Below are positions 10,911 to 23,248 of a stretch of 64,000 nt of DNA, one piece after another. The notes under the pieces are model-generated. The model did not search any database and was not told where the DNA came from. It saw only the letters and a list, made by a program, of their open reading frames with translations. Numbering within the stretch: position 1 is the first letter of the stretch; each line of letters starts with the position of its first letter. Both the position numbers and the translations under genes were made by a program. Source of the DNA: Flavicella sediminum (GTDB taxonomy: Bacteria; Bacteroidota; Bacteroidia; Flavobacteriales; Flavobacteriaceae); assembly GCF_006381105.1 (NCBI RefSeq), contig NZ_VDET01000002.1, positions 310,001-374,000 of the forward strand, read 5' to 3'.

Positions 10911-12644
10911 ATGAAATTTACTAAAAACATATTAACATTCATTACCTTAATGCTTTGCATTACAGGATGTAGTGACTTTTTAGAGGATACAATTCAATAT
11001 ACTCAACAAGAAGAAGTAACAACATCTGGACAACGTTCTAGAGGTATTATTAACGATATATACACGGATTATTCATTTAGATATTTTACAGACTTTTCTG
11101 TAGAATACCTTACGGATAACGCGGTATTAAATTCTGCTGAAACAGATTTGGCAAGAGGTAACTGGGCACCAACTAGCAACCCTTACAATTATGTATGGCA
11201 GCAGTCTTATGACAATATCAGACAGATCTATTTATACATCGACCTGATTCATGATACAGGTTTGCCTTACTTACCTTCTGAAGCAAGCAAACCTTTAAGC
11301 GATATTATTGTGAACAGGTATTATGGTGAAGCACATTTCTTAAAAGCTTGGGCTGAATGGGAATTATTAAAAGTTTTTGGAGGTCCTGCTGAGGATGGAA
11401 CCATGTTAGGTTTCCCTATTGTAAATGGTATTTTAGAAAACGAAGACTATGCTTCATTAAGCAGAGATACCTATGACGATTGTGTTGCTCAAATTATGGC
11501 TGACTTAGATGTTGCTATTGCAAACCTGCCTTTAAGATATGAAGGACTAGAAACAGTTAACCCTGGAACTAGTGCGCTTGAAATAGGAAGAGCTAGTGGT
11601 TTGGCCGCTTATGCTTTAAAAGCAAAGGTCGCTTTATTTGCTGCAAGCCCTGCTTTTAACCCAACTAATGATGTTGCTAAATGGGAATTGGCTGCTAGCT
11701 TAACGCATGACGTAATTGTTCAAAATGGTGGTTTAAAATCTTTACAATCTTATAATTTCGAAAACGAAGACAATCCAGATCATATTTGGAGAATGCGTAA
11801 CTCAAGAAATAATAATTCTCTAGAAAATCGTTTGTACCCTCCGACTTTATACGGACAAGGAGAAGTGAACCCATCTCAAAATTTAGTAGATGCATTTCCT
11901 GATGCAAATGGACAACCTATTACATCTGCAACGAGCACTTATGATGCAACTGCACCATATGCTAACAGAGATAGTAGATTTTACAAATTTATCTTCTACA
12001 ATGGCGACAAATGTTTTGACAGTGAATTATGTTCAGAATTTAATGCTTTAGAAATTTTCCAAGGAGGTTTAGACAACTTTGGTGGTTTTATTCCAAATGA
12101 AGGAACTAGAACAGGATACTATTTGAAAAAATATTTGAACAACTTAAATTTTGATCCTTCTGCAACGCAAGCAACCACAACCCTTCCTAAAGTGTATGTT
12201 CAATTAGGACTTACAGAAGTTTATTTAAACTATGCGGAAGCCGTAACAAACGCTTACGGAGTTGTAAACATTGCTCCTGCTGGCTTGTCCTTTTCTGCTA
12301 AAGATGTTTTGGCAAAAGTTAGACAAAGAGCTGGATACTTTTTTGACACTTATTTAACAACGGCTTCTGCTGATGTAACTGAATTCATGAATTTAGTTAA
12401 AAATGAAAGACGCATTGAATTGTGTTTTACAGGTGAAAGATTCCATGATTTAAGAAGATGGAAAGAAATTGAAAACACCGAAGCTATTAAAGGAATGAAG
12501 ATCACAAAAAATACAGACGCTACTTTTTCTTATGAAACTATGGAAGTAGAGAATAGAGCATTTGATGCTAAAAACTTCTATTTACCATTACCTTATAGCG
12601 AAGTGTTGATCAATAAAAACTTGAAACAAAACAAAGGCTGGTAA
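10911..12644 (+). CDS. SusD/RagB-family lipoprotein, second pair
   Basis: A 577-aa SusD-like lipoprotein with lipobox ITGC near residue 20. It shows the SusD core (HFLKAWAEWELLKVFGG; ERRIELCFTGERFHDLRRWKE) and the usual C-terminal GW. It sits 26 bp after the atypical SusC and 20 bp before the DUF1735-like lipoprotein, so it belongs to the second import complex. It diverges clearly from the first SusD, which suggests a different oligosaccharide rather than a recent duplicate (inference). Confidence 0.96.
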   Translation: MKFTKNILTFITLMLCITGCSDFLEDTIQYTQQEEVTTSGQRSRGIINDIYTDYSFRYFTDFSVEYLTDNAVLNSAETDLARGNWAPTSNPYNYVWQQSYDNIRQIYLYIDLIHDTGLPYLPSEASKPLSDIIVNRYYGEAHFLKAWAEWELLKVFGGPAEDGTMLGFPIVNGILENEDYASLSRDTYDDCVAQIMADLDVAIANLPLRYEGLETVNPGTSALEIGRASGLAAYALKAKVALFAASPAFNPTNDVAKWELAASLTHDVIVQNGGLKSLQSYNFENEDNPDHIWRMRNSRNNNSLENRLYPPTLYGQGEVNPSQNLVDAFPDANGQPITSATSTYDATAPYANRDSRFYKFIFYNGDKCFDSELCSEFNALEIFQGGLDNFGGFIPNEGTRTGYYLKKYLNNLNFDPSATQATTTLPKVYVQLGLTEVYLNYAEAVTNAYGVVNIAPAGLSFSAKDVLAKVRQRAGYFFDTYLTTASADVTEFMNLVKNERRIELCFTGERFHDLRRWKEIENTEAIKGMKITKNTDATFSYETMEVENRAFDAKNFYLPLPYSEVLINKNLKQNKGW

Positions 12645-12664
12645 GCAAACTAAACTCTAAGATT

Positions 12665-13570
12665 ATGACTAAAATTAAATTAAACTTTCTTTCCAAAATA
12701 TTGGTTCTTGCTGTCGCTATAATTTCGACATCATGTTCTTATGAAGATTTTGTGGACAATGAATTTGAATTCACCTCTGTATATTTACCTAAACCTGAAA
12801 TTGACCGCTCTTTTATTATGGGAGAAGGAATGCAAATTGGTGTGGGTGTTGTGCTAGGCGGAAGACTAAGTAATACTGAAGATGTAGAAGTAACTTTTTC
12901 ATTAGATGATGCCTTGGTAACAGGCGCTGGTAAAACAGTTTTACCTGCTAACTATTACCAATTATTAGATAAAGACGGAAATGACGCTGACAATAAAATA
13001 ATTATTCCTGCAGGAAAAACACAAGGGTTTGTTTATGTAAAAGCAGATTCTTTAAACTTCCTAGGTGATGCTTTGTCATTAGGGCATAACTACTCTTTAG
13101 GTTTTCAATTAGACAATGTTGTAAAAGCAGATTCTATATTGGTAGATTACCAAACAGCGGTCATTAGCTTTACCTATATCAACCAATTATTTGGTAATTA
13201 TATACAAACAGGACAATTTGTTAAAACAACCGGAACGAATGTAGAAACGATTAGCTACCCAGGAGGAGTTACAGATGTTTTAGAATTAACTATGGTAGCT
13301 CCAACAACATTAGTTACCAATGGTATTGCTGATTTGGTAGGTGCAGACAAAAAATTAAATTTAACGGTTGCTGAAGACAATACCATTACTATTACTACAG
13401 CAGCAGGCGGTGTGACGATTGTTGATGACAATGGCTCTTTCTACAATCCAAGCACAAGAGAAATTACACTTAATTACTCTTTCGACTTTAATGGATCTAG
13501 CTATCAAGCAAATGATGTATTGACCTTTAGAAATAGAATTGTTGATGGTGTCAACCAGTTTGATCTGTAA
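12665..13570 (+). CDS. DUF1735-like surface lipoprotein (candidate glycan-binding protein)
   Basis: A 301-aa lipoprotein (lipobox ISTSC, Cys24). The N-terminal half resembles DUF1735/BT_3987-type Ig-like domains found in Bacteroidota PULs (LPANYYQLLDKDGN, IIIPAGKTQG), followed by a C-terminal beta-sandwich of about 120 residues. Such proteins, encoded just after susD, are usually surface glycan-binding proteins equivalent in position to SusE/SusF. It starts 20 bp after the SusD stop and is followed by a strong terminator, making it the last gene of the import operon. Glycan binding is inferred from position and fold, not from recognised ligand residues. Confidence 0.8.
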   Translation: MTKIKLNFLSKILVLAVAIISTSCSYEDFVDNEFEFTSVYLPKPEIDRSFIMGEGMQIGVGVVLGGRLSNTEDVEVTFSLDDALVTGAGKTVLPANYYQLLDKDGNDADNKIIIPAGKTQGFVYVKADSLNFLGDALSLGHNYSLGFQLDNVVKADSILVDYQTAVISFTYINQLFGNYIQTGQFVKTTGTNVETISYPGGVTDVLELTMVAPTTLVTNGIADLVGADKKLNLTVAEDNTITITTAAGGVTIVDDNGSFYNPSTREITLNYSFDFNGSSYQANDVLTFRNRIVDGVNQFDL

Positions 13571-13593
13571 TCGCATACCTTAGTATCGTATTG

Positions 13594-13633
13594 AAAACCC
13601 TGTTTTAAGTGTAAAACTTAACCCAGGGTTTTT
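13594..13633 (+). terminator. Rho-independent terminator of the import operon
   Basis: The arms AAAACCCTG (13594-13602) and CAGGGTTTTT (13624-13633) pair, with a further inner pairing TTAAG/CTTAA, and are followed by a T-rich run. It lies 24 bp after the stop of the surface lipoprotein. Confidence 0.85.
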
Positions 13634-13636
13634 CTT

Positions 13637-14108
13637 TTCTGTACAAATACCTATTAATTACTTGCACATAATCTATCACCATTCCTGCTTGTTGCCATAT
13701 GCCAATATTCACTTAATAGCATCAGTAACTACATTATTATTTTAATACCCATTATCAAGTTACTTGACTTTCATTAAGTACATGCTAAGCATAGCATTTC
13801 TATTGATATCCTACAATTTATTTTGACTCCTACTCTAGTTTGCTCTAATCCTCATAAACGTGAGCACAACTATTTCACATAGCTATACAAACACGCCTAA
13901 AGCACTAATAGCACATTATCGATAGAACCCAATAACAAGAAACAAAATTGCCGAACAATCGTCTATAAACACATTAGAAAGCACCTATAGACCAACGAAC
14001 AACTACCTGTAAATTACTTAAATCTAACACGAATATACACACAGACAAGCCGTTAAAACAATAGCAACAGAAGATGTATCAATAAGTTGTAGCTATTCAT
14101 TAAAAAGC
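13637..14108. other. Intergenic stretch without recognised content
   Basis: Between the two facing terminators I see no coding sequence with family resemblance, no RNA gene and no clear repeat. It is AT-rich with many short stops in all frames. It separates the convergent import operon from the SGNH/GH2 operon. Confidence 0.5.
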
Positions 14109-14141
14109 AAAAAAAAGGCCTTAAATTTTACTTTAAGGCCT
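14109..14141 (-). terminator. Rho-independent terminator of the GH2-SGNH operon
   Basis: A perfect 10-bp stem (AGGCCTTAAA at 14116-14125, TTTAAGGCCT at 14132-14141) with a 6-base loop. Read on the minus strand it is followed by eight T. It lies 28 bp past the stop of the SGNH hydrolase gene. Confidence 0.9.
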
Positions 14142-14168
14142 ACTTTCAAACTAAACTCAGTACTACTA

Positions 14169-14849
14169 CTAAAAAAAACTATTTTTATCTTCTATTACTT
14201 CCTCAAGAAATTCCATAATAATAATTCCCAACTCCTTGTAACCTTCTTTTGAATAGTGAACATCAGTTTCTCCATTTCCAAATTGCATATGGATTGGAAT
14301 AGATTTTTCATAGATATCATTCACTATAACAGCATTTTTATCCATTACCTCTTTTGCTACTGCATTGTACTTAGCCACATCTTTATAAAAACGCCCTGGC
14401 TCCTTATTTGGGACGTAAGTTGTGGTTACAAAAATAATTTTGGCATTCGATTTTTCCTTGATTCTTGTCACAAGTTTTTCTAAATTAGCAGCATATACAT
14501 CAATTTCATTGGTTAATACACCGTTGACTTTATCTCTACTTTTGGGTCCTGTTTTGGTTGGATTTCTATAACACAAATCCCACAATCCCCAATTAATTTG
14601 AATAATATTCCATTCTTTATCTCCTAACCAACTGTCAATTTTCTCCAAACCATTTCTAGTATGTTGTGCATTGCCAACATTGTGAAACACCTCTGCTTTT
14701 GCTGCTAAAGCTTCTTTTACAAAAGGTGTATATCCTATTGAAATAGAATCTCCAATTATCAACACCTTTTGTTTGGTTTTCGTACAACTTGTTAAAAAAA
14801 CAAGAAGGCCCACTAAAACTATATTTTGAATATTATTTCTAAATACCAT
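14169..14849 (-). CDS. SGNH/GDSL-family esterase-like lipoprotein
   Basis: A 226-aa lipoprotein (lipobox FLTSC, Cys22). The SGNH blocks are present: GDS with Ser35 (IIGDSISIG), an Asn block at INWGLWD (Asn86), and the C-terminal Asp196/His198 pair in DVHYS. The family hydrolyses ester bonds such as acetyl groups on polysaccharides. It lies 18 bp after the LacZ-type GH2, probably in the same operon, so it may deacylate a sugar before galactosidase action (inference). It could also be an esterase unrelated to glycans. Confidence 0.85.
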   Translation of the reverse strand: MVFRNNIQNIVLVGLLVFLTSCTKTKQKVLIIGDSISIGYTPFVKEALAAKAEVFHNVGNAQHTRNGLEKIDSWLGDKEWNIIQINWGLWDLCYRNPTKTGPKSRDKVNGVLTNEIDVYAANLEKLVTRIKEKSNAKIIFVTTTYVPNKEPGRFYKDVAKYNAVAKEVMDKNAVIVNDIYEKSIPIHMQFGNGETDVHYSKEGYKELGIIIMEFLEEVIEDKNSFF

Positions 14850-14867
14850 CTCTTAAAATTTCATCGA

Positions 14868-18546
<3,679 letters not shown>

Positions 18547-19548
18547 ATGAATAAAAAGCATATTACTCTAGGTGAGTTTATTATTGACAATCAAAAACAT
18601 TTTAAGTATTCCTCTGGAGAACTTTCACGATTGATCAACTCCATTAGATTGGCCGCTAAAATTGTAAACCACAAAGTTAACAAGGCTGGGTTAGTTGATA
18701 TTTTAGGAGCAGCTGGCGAAACAAATATTCAAGGAGAAGATCAGCAAAAACTAGACATCTATGCAAACGAAGTATTCAAATCTGCCTTAATAAATAGAGA
18801 AATTGTTTGTGGAATAGCAAGCGAAGAAGAGGATGATTTTATCATTATTCAAGGAAAAAACAATGCACACAACAACAAATACATTGTATTAATGGATCCT
18901 TTAGATGGCTCTTCAAATATTGATGTAAACGTTTCAGTAGGTACTATTTTTTCTATTTACAGAAGGGTAACACCGTTGGGAATGCCCGTTAAAAAAGAAG
19001 ACTTTTTACAAAAAGGTAGCGAACAAGTAGCAGCGGGTTATATTGTTTATGGAACTTCAACCATGCTTGTGTATACAGCAGGACATGGAGTAAACGGATT
19101 TACCTTAAATCCTGCAATCGGAAGTTTCTATTTATCGCATCCAAACATGCAGTTTCCAAAAACAGGTAACATCTTCTCTATCAACGAAGGGAATTACGCA
19201 CATTTTCCACAAGGTGTCAAAAATTATATCAAATATTGTCAAGCCGAAGAAGAAGACAGGCCTTATACATTCAGATATATTGGTTCTATGGTTTCTGATT
19301 TTCATAGAAATATGATCAGAGGCGGGATTTACATATACCCTTCAAGTTCAAAAGCTCCAAAAGGTAAATTGCGTTTATTGTATGAATGCAACCCTATTGC
19401 TTTTATTACCGAGCAAGCAGGAGGAAAAGCAACCGATGGCCACCAAAGAATTATGGATATTCAACCTACTGAATTGCACGAAAGAGTTCCAATTTTTTGT
19501 GGTAGTATTAAAATGGTTGAAAAAGCAGAATCGTTTATGAAGGAATAA
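18547..19548 (+). CDS. fbp: Fructose-1,6-bisphosphatase class I
   Basis: A 333-aa cytoplasmic enzyme of normal family length, converting fructose-1,6-bisphosphate to fructose-6-phosphate in gluconeogenesis. The metal-binding signature is intact: [13 protein letters not shown], then [12 protein letters not shown], and the substrate-binding block [12 protein letters not shown] with [11 protein letters not shown]. It has no signal peptide and is the only central-metabolism gene in the window. It lies alone on the + strand between PUL operons, 107 bp before a GntR-type regulator, and its upstream region carries the recurrent motif. Rhamnose and uronates are broken down to C3 units, so FBPase would be needed to make hexose phosphate (inference). 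Confidence 0.96.
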   Translation: MNKKHITLGEFIIDNQKHFKYSSGELSRLINSIRLAAKIVNHKVNKAGLVDILGAAGETNIQGEDQQKLDIYANEVFKSALINREIVCGIASEEEDDFIIIQGKNNAHNNKYIVLMDPLDGSSNIDVNVSVGTIFSIYRRVTPLGMPVKKEDFLQKGSEQVAAGYIVYGTSTMLVYTAGHGVNGFTLNPAIGSFYLSHPNMQFPKTGNIFSINEGNYAHFPQGVKNYIKYCQAEEEDRPYTFRYIGSMVSDFHRNMIRGGIYIYPSSSKAPKGKLRLLYECNPIAFITEQAGGKATDGHQRIMDIQPTELHERVPIFCGSIKMVEKAESFMKE

Positions 19549-19591
19549 AGAACAACATAAATGATTTCATTTAATTGAATCACAAGTACCT

Positions 19592-19630
19592 ATTAACAGA
19601 TAAAATTTTTCATGAATTTTATCTATTAAT
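19592..19630. promoter_or_regulatory. Long inverted repeat between fbp and the GntR-type gene
   Basis: The arms 19592-19607 and 19615-19630 pair over 16 bp with one mismatch (core AGATAAAATT/AATTTTATCT) around the 7-base loop TTTCATG. There is no T-run after it, so an operator, attenuator or mRNA-processing hairpin is as likely as a terminator. It lies 26 bp before the regulator start, suggesting autoregulation (inference). Confidence 0.55.
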
Positions 19631-19655
19631 TAAGTTTTCCTAAAGCAGATTAACT

Positions 19656-20702
19656 ATGAGCATGAATAAATTCATAAGGATTGATGAGAATTCTAGAATT
19701 CCAAAGTATCAACAAATTATAGATTCTATAATTGCGAATATCTCTTCAGGAAACTTAACTATGGATCAAAAAATTCCTTCTATCAATATGTTTAGTGAGG
19801 AATTTTATTTATCTAGAGATACCGTAGAAAAGGCTTATAGCATTTTAAAACAACGAAACATAATTACTTCTATTAGAGGTAAAGGATACTATATCTCAAG
19901 AACAAAGTTAATCTCAAAGGTTAATGTTTTATTTTTAATCAATAAATTGAGTTCATACAAATTAAGAACCTATAATAATTTTATAAATTCCATAGGAGCC
20001 AATTGCCACACCGACTTACATATATATCATTGTGATGAGACCTTATTTTTAAATTTATTAGACAAAAATAAGTTGGCCTATGATTATTTTATAATTATGC
20101 CACATTTTAAAACAGAAGACCTAAAGCATGTAAGTGCCACTGAAAATGTGATTAAAGCAATTCAAAAGATTCCTCTAGACAAATTGGTTATTCTTGATAA
20201 TATAAGATTGGGAATAGAAGGCGATTTTATAAAAATTTATCAAGATTTTGAAAACGACATTTACACGGCACTGATCAAAGGTATATCTAAAATTAAGAAG
20301 TACAAAAAAATAATGCTAATATACCCTAATAAAGCGGTATACCCTTACCCTAGAAGGATATTGCAAGGGTTTAGAAAATTTTGTGCAGAGTATAAATTAG
20401 ACTTTGAAATTTTGGATAAAGTCTATTATGATATGATTTTAAAAAAGGGTGATTTATTTATTACGATAGAAGAATCGGACCTGGTTGATTTAGTTAAACA
20501 AGTTAGAGAAGACGAATATATTCTAGGGACAGACATAGGCATTATTTCCTACAACGACACCCCACTTAAGGAACTTTTAGGAATTACTGTAATATCTACA
20601 GACTTTAGAGTTATGGGAGAAGCTGCGGCACAAATGATATTAAACAAAGAAAAAGGAAGCGTAAAATTACCTTTTAATTTTATAGACAGAAACTCCCTTT
20701 AA
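19656..20702 (+). CDS. GntR-family regulator with periplasmic-binding-like sensor domain
   Basis: A 348-aa cytoplasmic regulator. Residues 1-75 form a GntR winged helix (SRIPKYQQIIDSI, IPSINMFSEEFYLSRDTVEKAY, GKGYYIS). The remainder resembles a LacI-type sugar-sensing domain (IIMPHF, IGIISYNDTPLKELLGITVISTD). An ATG at 19662 is an alternative start. It is a paralogue of the gene at 53212-54252, with long shared stretches. The ligand is probably a sugar or phosphorylated intermediate of rhamnose or uronate breakdown (inference). Its position right after fbp suggests it governs catabolic flux. Confidence 0.9.
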   Translation: MSMNKFIRIDENSRIPKYQQIIDSIIANISSGNLTMDQKIPSINMFSEEFYLSRDTVEKAYSILKQRNIITSIRGKGYYISRTKLISKVNVLFLINKLSSYKLRTYNNFINSIGANCHTDLHIYHCDETLFLNLLDKNKLAYDYFIIMPHFKTEDLKHVSATENVIKAIQKIPLDKLVILDNIRLGIEGDFIKIYQDFENDIYTALIKGISKIKKYKKIMLIYPNKAVYPYPRRILQGFRKFCAEYKLDFEILDKVYYDMILKKGDLFITIEESDLVDLVKQVREDEYILGTDIGIISYNDTPLKELLGITVISTDFRVMGEAAAQMILNKEKGSVKLPFNFIDRNSL

Positions 20703-20827
20703 CTAGCTTCTTTTCAAAACGAATAGTTTGTTTCTATAGCTAAAACTACAGAACTCCTTAATTTGATTAAGAATAGATTTGATCCCCTGAAAAAGTAAAC
20801 GTTCATAAAATTCTATTGCTCACTCAG

Positions 20828-20892
20828 TAATTACGTAATTAGCAATATCCCAAATACGATTCATAAACCAATGCATCGTATTTGAGATATTG
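20828..20892. repeat. Palindrome plus long hairpin between convergent genes
   Basis: TAATTACGTAATTA at 20828-20841 is a perfect 14-bp palindrome. Two bases further, 20843-20860 and 20875-20892 form an 18-bp inverted repeat with one mismatch (core AAATACGAT/ATCGTATTT) and a 14-base loop. No T-run follows on either strand. It lies between the convergent GntR-type gene and the T9SS hydrolase gene, so it may be a bidirectional terminator or a small mobile remnant. Confidence 0.6.
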
Positions 20893-20929
20893 TTGAAATT
20901 CTATTTAGTTCAAAAAAAACAACTACCTA

Positions 20930-20967
20930 TTTTAGTAGAGGATCCCATAAAGATTCATCTACTAAAA
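20930..20967 (-). terminator. Terminator-like hairpin after the T9SS hydrolase gene
   Basis: A perfect 10-bp stem (TTTTAGTAGA at 20930-20939, TCTACTAAAA at 20958-20967), 15 bp past the stop on the minus strand. A T8 run follows a few bases later on that strand. The 18-base loop is long. Confidence 0.5.
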
Positions 20968-20981
20968 CAATCAGCTAGCTA

Positions 20982-23192
20982 CTATTCTTTCATTACTTTC
21001 AATACAATTGGTTTTTCTAAATTCAATTTCACCATATATATTCCTCTAGCCATAGACGAAATATCAAGGTAAACCCTACCATCCATTACTTTCAATTGCT
21101 TATTGAACACTTGTTTTGAATACATATTAAAAACCTGTATCTGAACATTTTCAGCCCTTATTGGCATCAAAATTTCGAAGGCTCCGTTTGTTGGATTTGG
21201 ATACGCTCTCAATTCTGACATTAAGTCAATATTCTTTAAAAGTGAACCTTGACAATCGAATGCCCCCTTAACTTCAATTTTATCACCATGCCCAACTTCT
21301 ATAGCAAATTGTTTTTGATTTGTTTCTTTAAGGAAAATTCCATTTTTTTCTATGACATAAGGACCTTTTCCTTCAGCTATATCCACAAACATTTTATCTT
21401 TAACTAGATTCATTTTTCCTGCAAGTGATTGAACTTCATCAATTGTTATTTCAAAACACTGCTCATAATCACCTCCTTCAATAGTAATACATAAGTCATA
21501 TATACCAGGTATTAAATTATTAATTGTGAGCTCATTTGTAAAACTATACGCTACTTGATTTAATGTTGCCGTATAATTTTGACTTTGTTTTGCTTCAATA
21601 ACTACCTGACCATTCTCTTTGTTTTCACAAGTTTCTCCTGTCGTTTTAATCGTATAATTATCAGATGAAATCACAAATACATCTTTAATTCCAGAAGAAT
21701 TCAATACAATCGTATTGATTGAAAACTTAGGCAAAGTAATTCCGCCCGTACCTTCTTTTACCAATGTCAATGGATCAACATCTATAGGTACAGCTCTCTC
21801 TTCTCCCATAGAAGTAAATGCCATGGCTTTATGTACAAATGAATTCGAAAATTCATTTCCATCAATTTTAACTAAAAATGGCACTTCTTTATCACTTAAA
21901 TTCACAACAAAAACAGTCGTCTTGCCATCTTTTCTTACAACACGTGCGTTTACCGCCTTTACCCCATTGGCAATACTAGCAACATCTACTGTACTTTTTA
22001 TCAACTGACTGTTTTCTAAAACAGATCGAGTAATTTCATAGGCAGATCCAAATAAGGTTTTTTCCAAAGGATATTTTATCCTTTCTTTTTCTTTGTTATT
22101 TGAATCAAAATACTTCTCCCAAACAACCATAGAATTTAATTTCCCATTGGTACTAAACCAATTTGCCCGGTCAAAAACATCTTGATTCTCACTCATCATC
22201 AAAAAACAATCTACCGCACCTAGTGCAGAAACTGCGTTAGGCCCACCTGATTTCACACCCCACTCTGTCAACCAAATAGGTTTTGTTGGCGCTACTTTAT
22301 GTGCAAAATCTTTTACAGAAGCTAATAATGTTTTACGTGCTGTAAGCGCTGTTCCATAAGCCTCATCACTATTTGCGGCATTATCAGGATCGGAGCCTAC
22401 GTAAGTATGCACCGTCACAGCATCGAAATAAGTCAAATCAGCAGTTAAATCTTTATTCCAGTTAGGGTTTGCCCAACTGGTTCTTCTTAATAAAGGAATG
22501 GAAACTCGAATATTAGGATCTTGTGCCTTTAAGGCTGCAGACATAGATTTTGCTCTTGCAATATATTGTGCTGCATTTGGTATTATAGAACTCCTTTGTC
22601 CAGGGTAAAAACATTCATTACCCATTTCAACATCTTTAACTTCAAAACCTTTTGCAACTAAATCCTTATATCTAGCAACACTTTCAGGACTTCCATTTGT
22701 AAAATCTGCACCATCGGCACTCATATTAAAGGTCCACATCATATCATAACCTTTTCCATTTTGAAATTTTTTCGCCGAATTTAACTCGGATAACCCCTCA
22801 ATTCCAACTTGAATATTCCCTCTATCAAATGTTTTGATATTTTCTAACAAACCAATTGTTTCTTCTCTAGGTGTTTTGTTTGTTCCCTGTTCGTAAAAAA
22901 ACTTCTCTTCACCAAAAACTCGAGAAACGTCACGTCTCCAATCGTACCAATTAGACCATAACCCATGTGGAAATCGAACGGTAATAGGGTCAAACTTATT
23001 TACAAAACTCTTTTCTTGAGTAGTTTTAAAATGATGGATGTTCGTTCCTAATTGTAAATTATTATAGGTTTGCCTAGAGTGACTTGTTATTTCAATGGTA
23101 GCCTCCAAATTGTCAGGCAAACTAAAAGGATAGGATTGTGCATTAGCTTTTATTATGATAACCAATAACAGTATGTATATATATCTTTTCAT
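20982..23192 (-). CDS. Secreted clan GH-A-like glycoside hydrolase with T9SS sorting domain
   Basis: I place the start at 23192, where a signal peptide begins (MKRYIYILLL ... KANAQS), giving 736 aa; an upstream in-frame ATG at 23240 adds 16 residues before the signal. The N-terminal 500 residues look like a TIM-barrel retaining hydrolase: acid/base Glu193 in MGNECF and nucleophile Glu310 in LTEWG. A roughly 170-residue module opening with GETCENK follows, then a type A T9SS signal (YPNPTNG ... MVKLNLEKPIVLKVMKE). It is therefore exported to the cell surface or medium. I cannot place the catalytic domain in a numbered GH family. It probably shares a transcript with the sulfatase 56 bp upstream. 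Confidence 0.8.
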   Translation of the reverse strand: MKRYIYILLLVIIIKANAQSYPFSLPDNLEATIEITSHSRQTYNNLQLGTNIHHFKTTQEKSFVNKFDPITVRFPHGLWSNWYDWRRDVSRVFGEEKFFYEQGTNKTPREETIGLLENIKTFDRGNIQVGIEGLSELNSAKKFQNGKGYDMMWTFNMSADGADFTNGSPESVARYKDLVAKGFEVKDVEMGNECFYPGQRSSIIPNAAQYIARAKSMSAALKAQDPNIRVSIPLLRRTSWANPNWNKDLTADLTYFDAVTVHTYVGSDPDNAANSDEAYGTALTARKTLLASVKDFAHKVAPTKPIWLTEWGVKSGGPNAVSALGAVDCFLMMSENQDVFDRANWFSTNGKLNSMVVWEKYFDSNNKEKERIKYPLEKTLFGSAYEITRSVLENSQLIKSTVDVASIANGVKAVNARVVRKDGKTTVFVVNLSDKEVPFLVKIDGNEFSNSFVHKAMAFTSMGEERAVPIDVDPLTLVKEGTGGITLPKFSINTIVLNSSGIKDVFVISSDNYTIKTTGETCENKENGQVVIEAKQSQNYTATLNQVAYSFTNELTINNLIPGIYDLCITIEGGDYEQCFEITIDEVQSLAGKMNLVKDKMFVDIAEGKGPYVIEKNGIFLKETNQKQFAIEVGHGDKIEVKGAFDCQGSLLKNIDLMSELRAYPNPTNGAFEILMPIRAENVQIQVFNMYSKQVFNKQLKVMDGRVYLDISSMARGIYMVKLNLEKPIVLKVMKE

Positions 23193-23248
23193 TTTATTTC
23201 TTTTACAAGTGTTTAATATTACTAGTTTCACTAAAATCATTCTACTTT

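Noticed and set aside
23193-23240. Upstream start for the T9SS hydrolase
   Set aside because: The extra 16 residues precede a complete signal peptide and would overlap the gap to the sulfatase stop; the ATG at 23192 is preferable.
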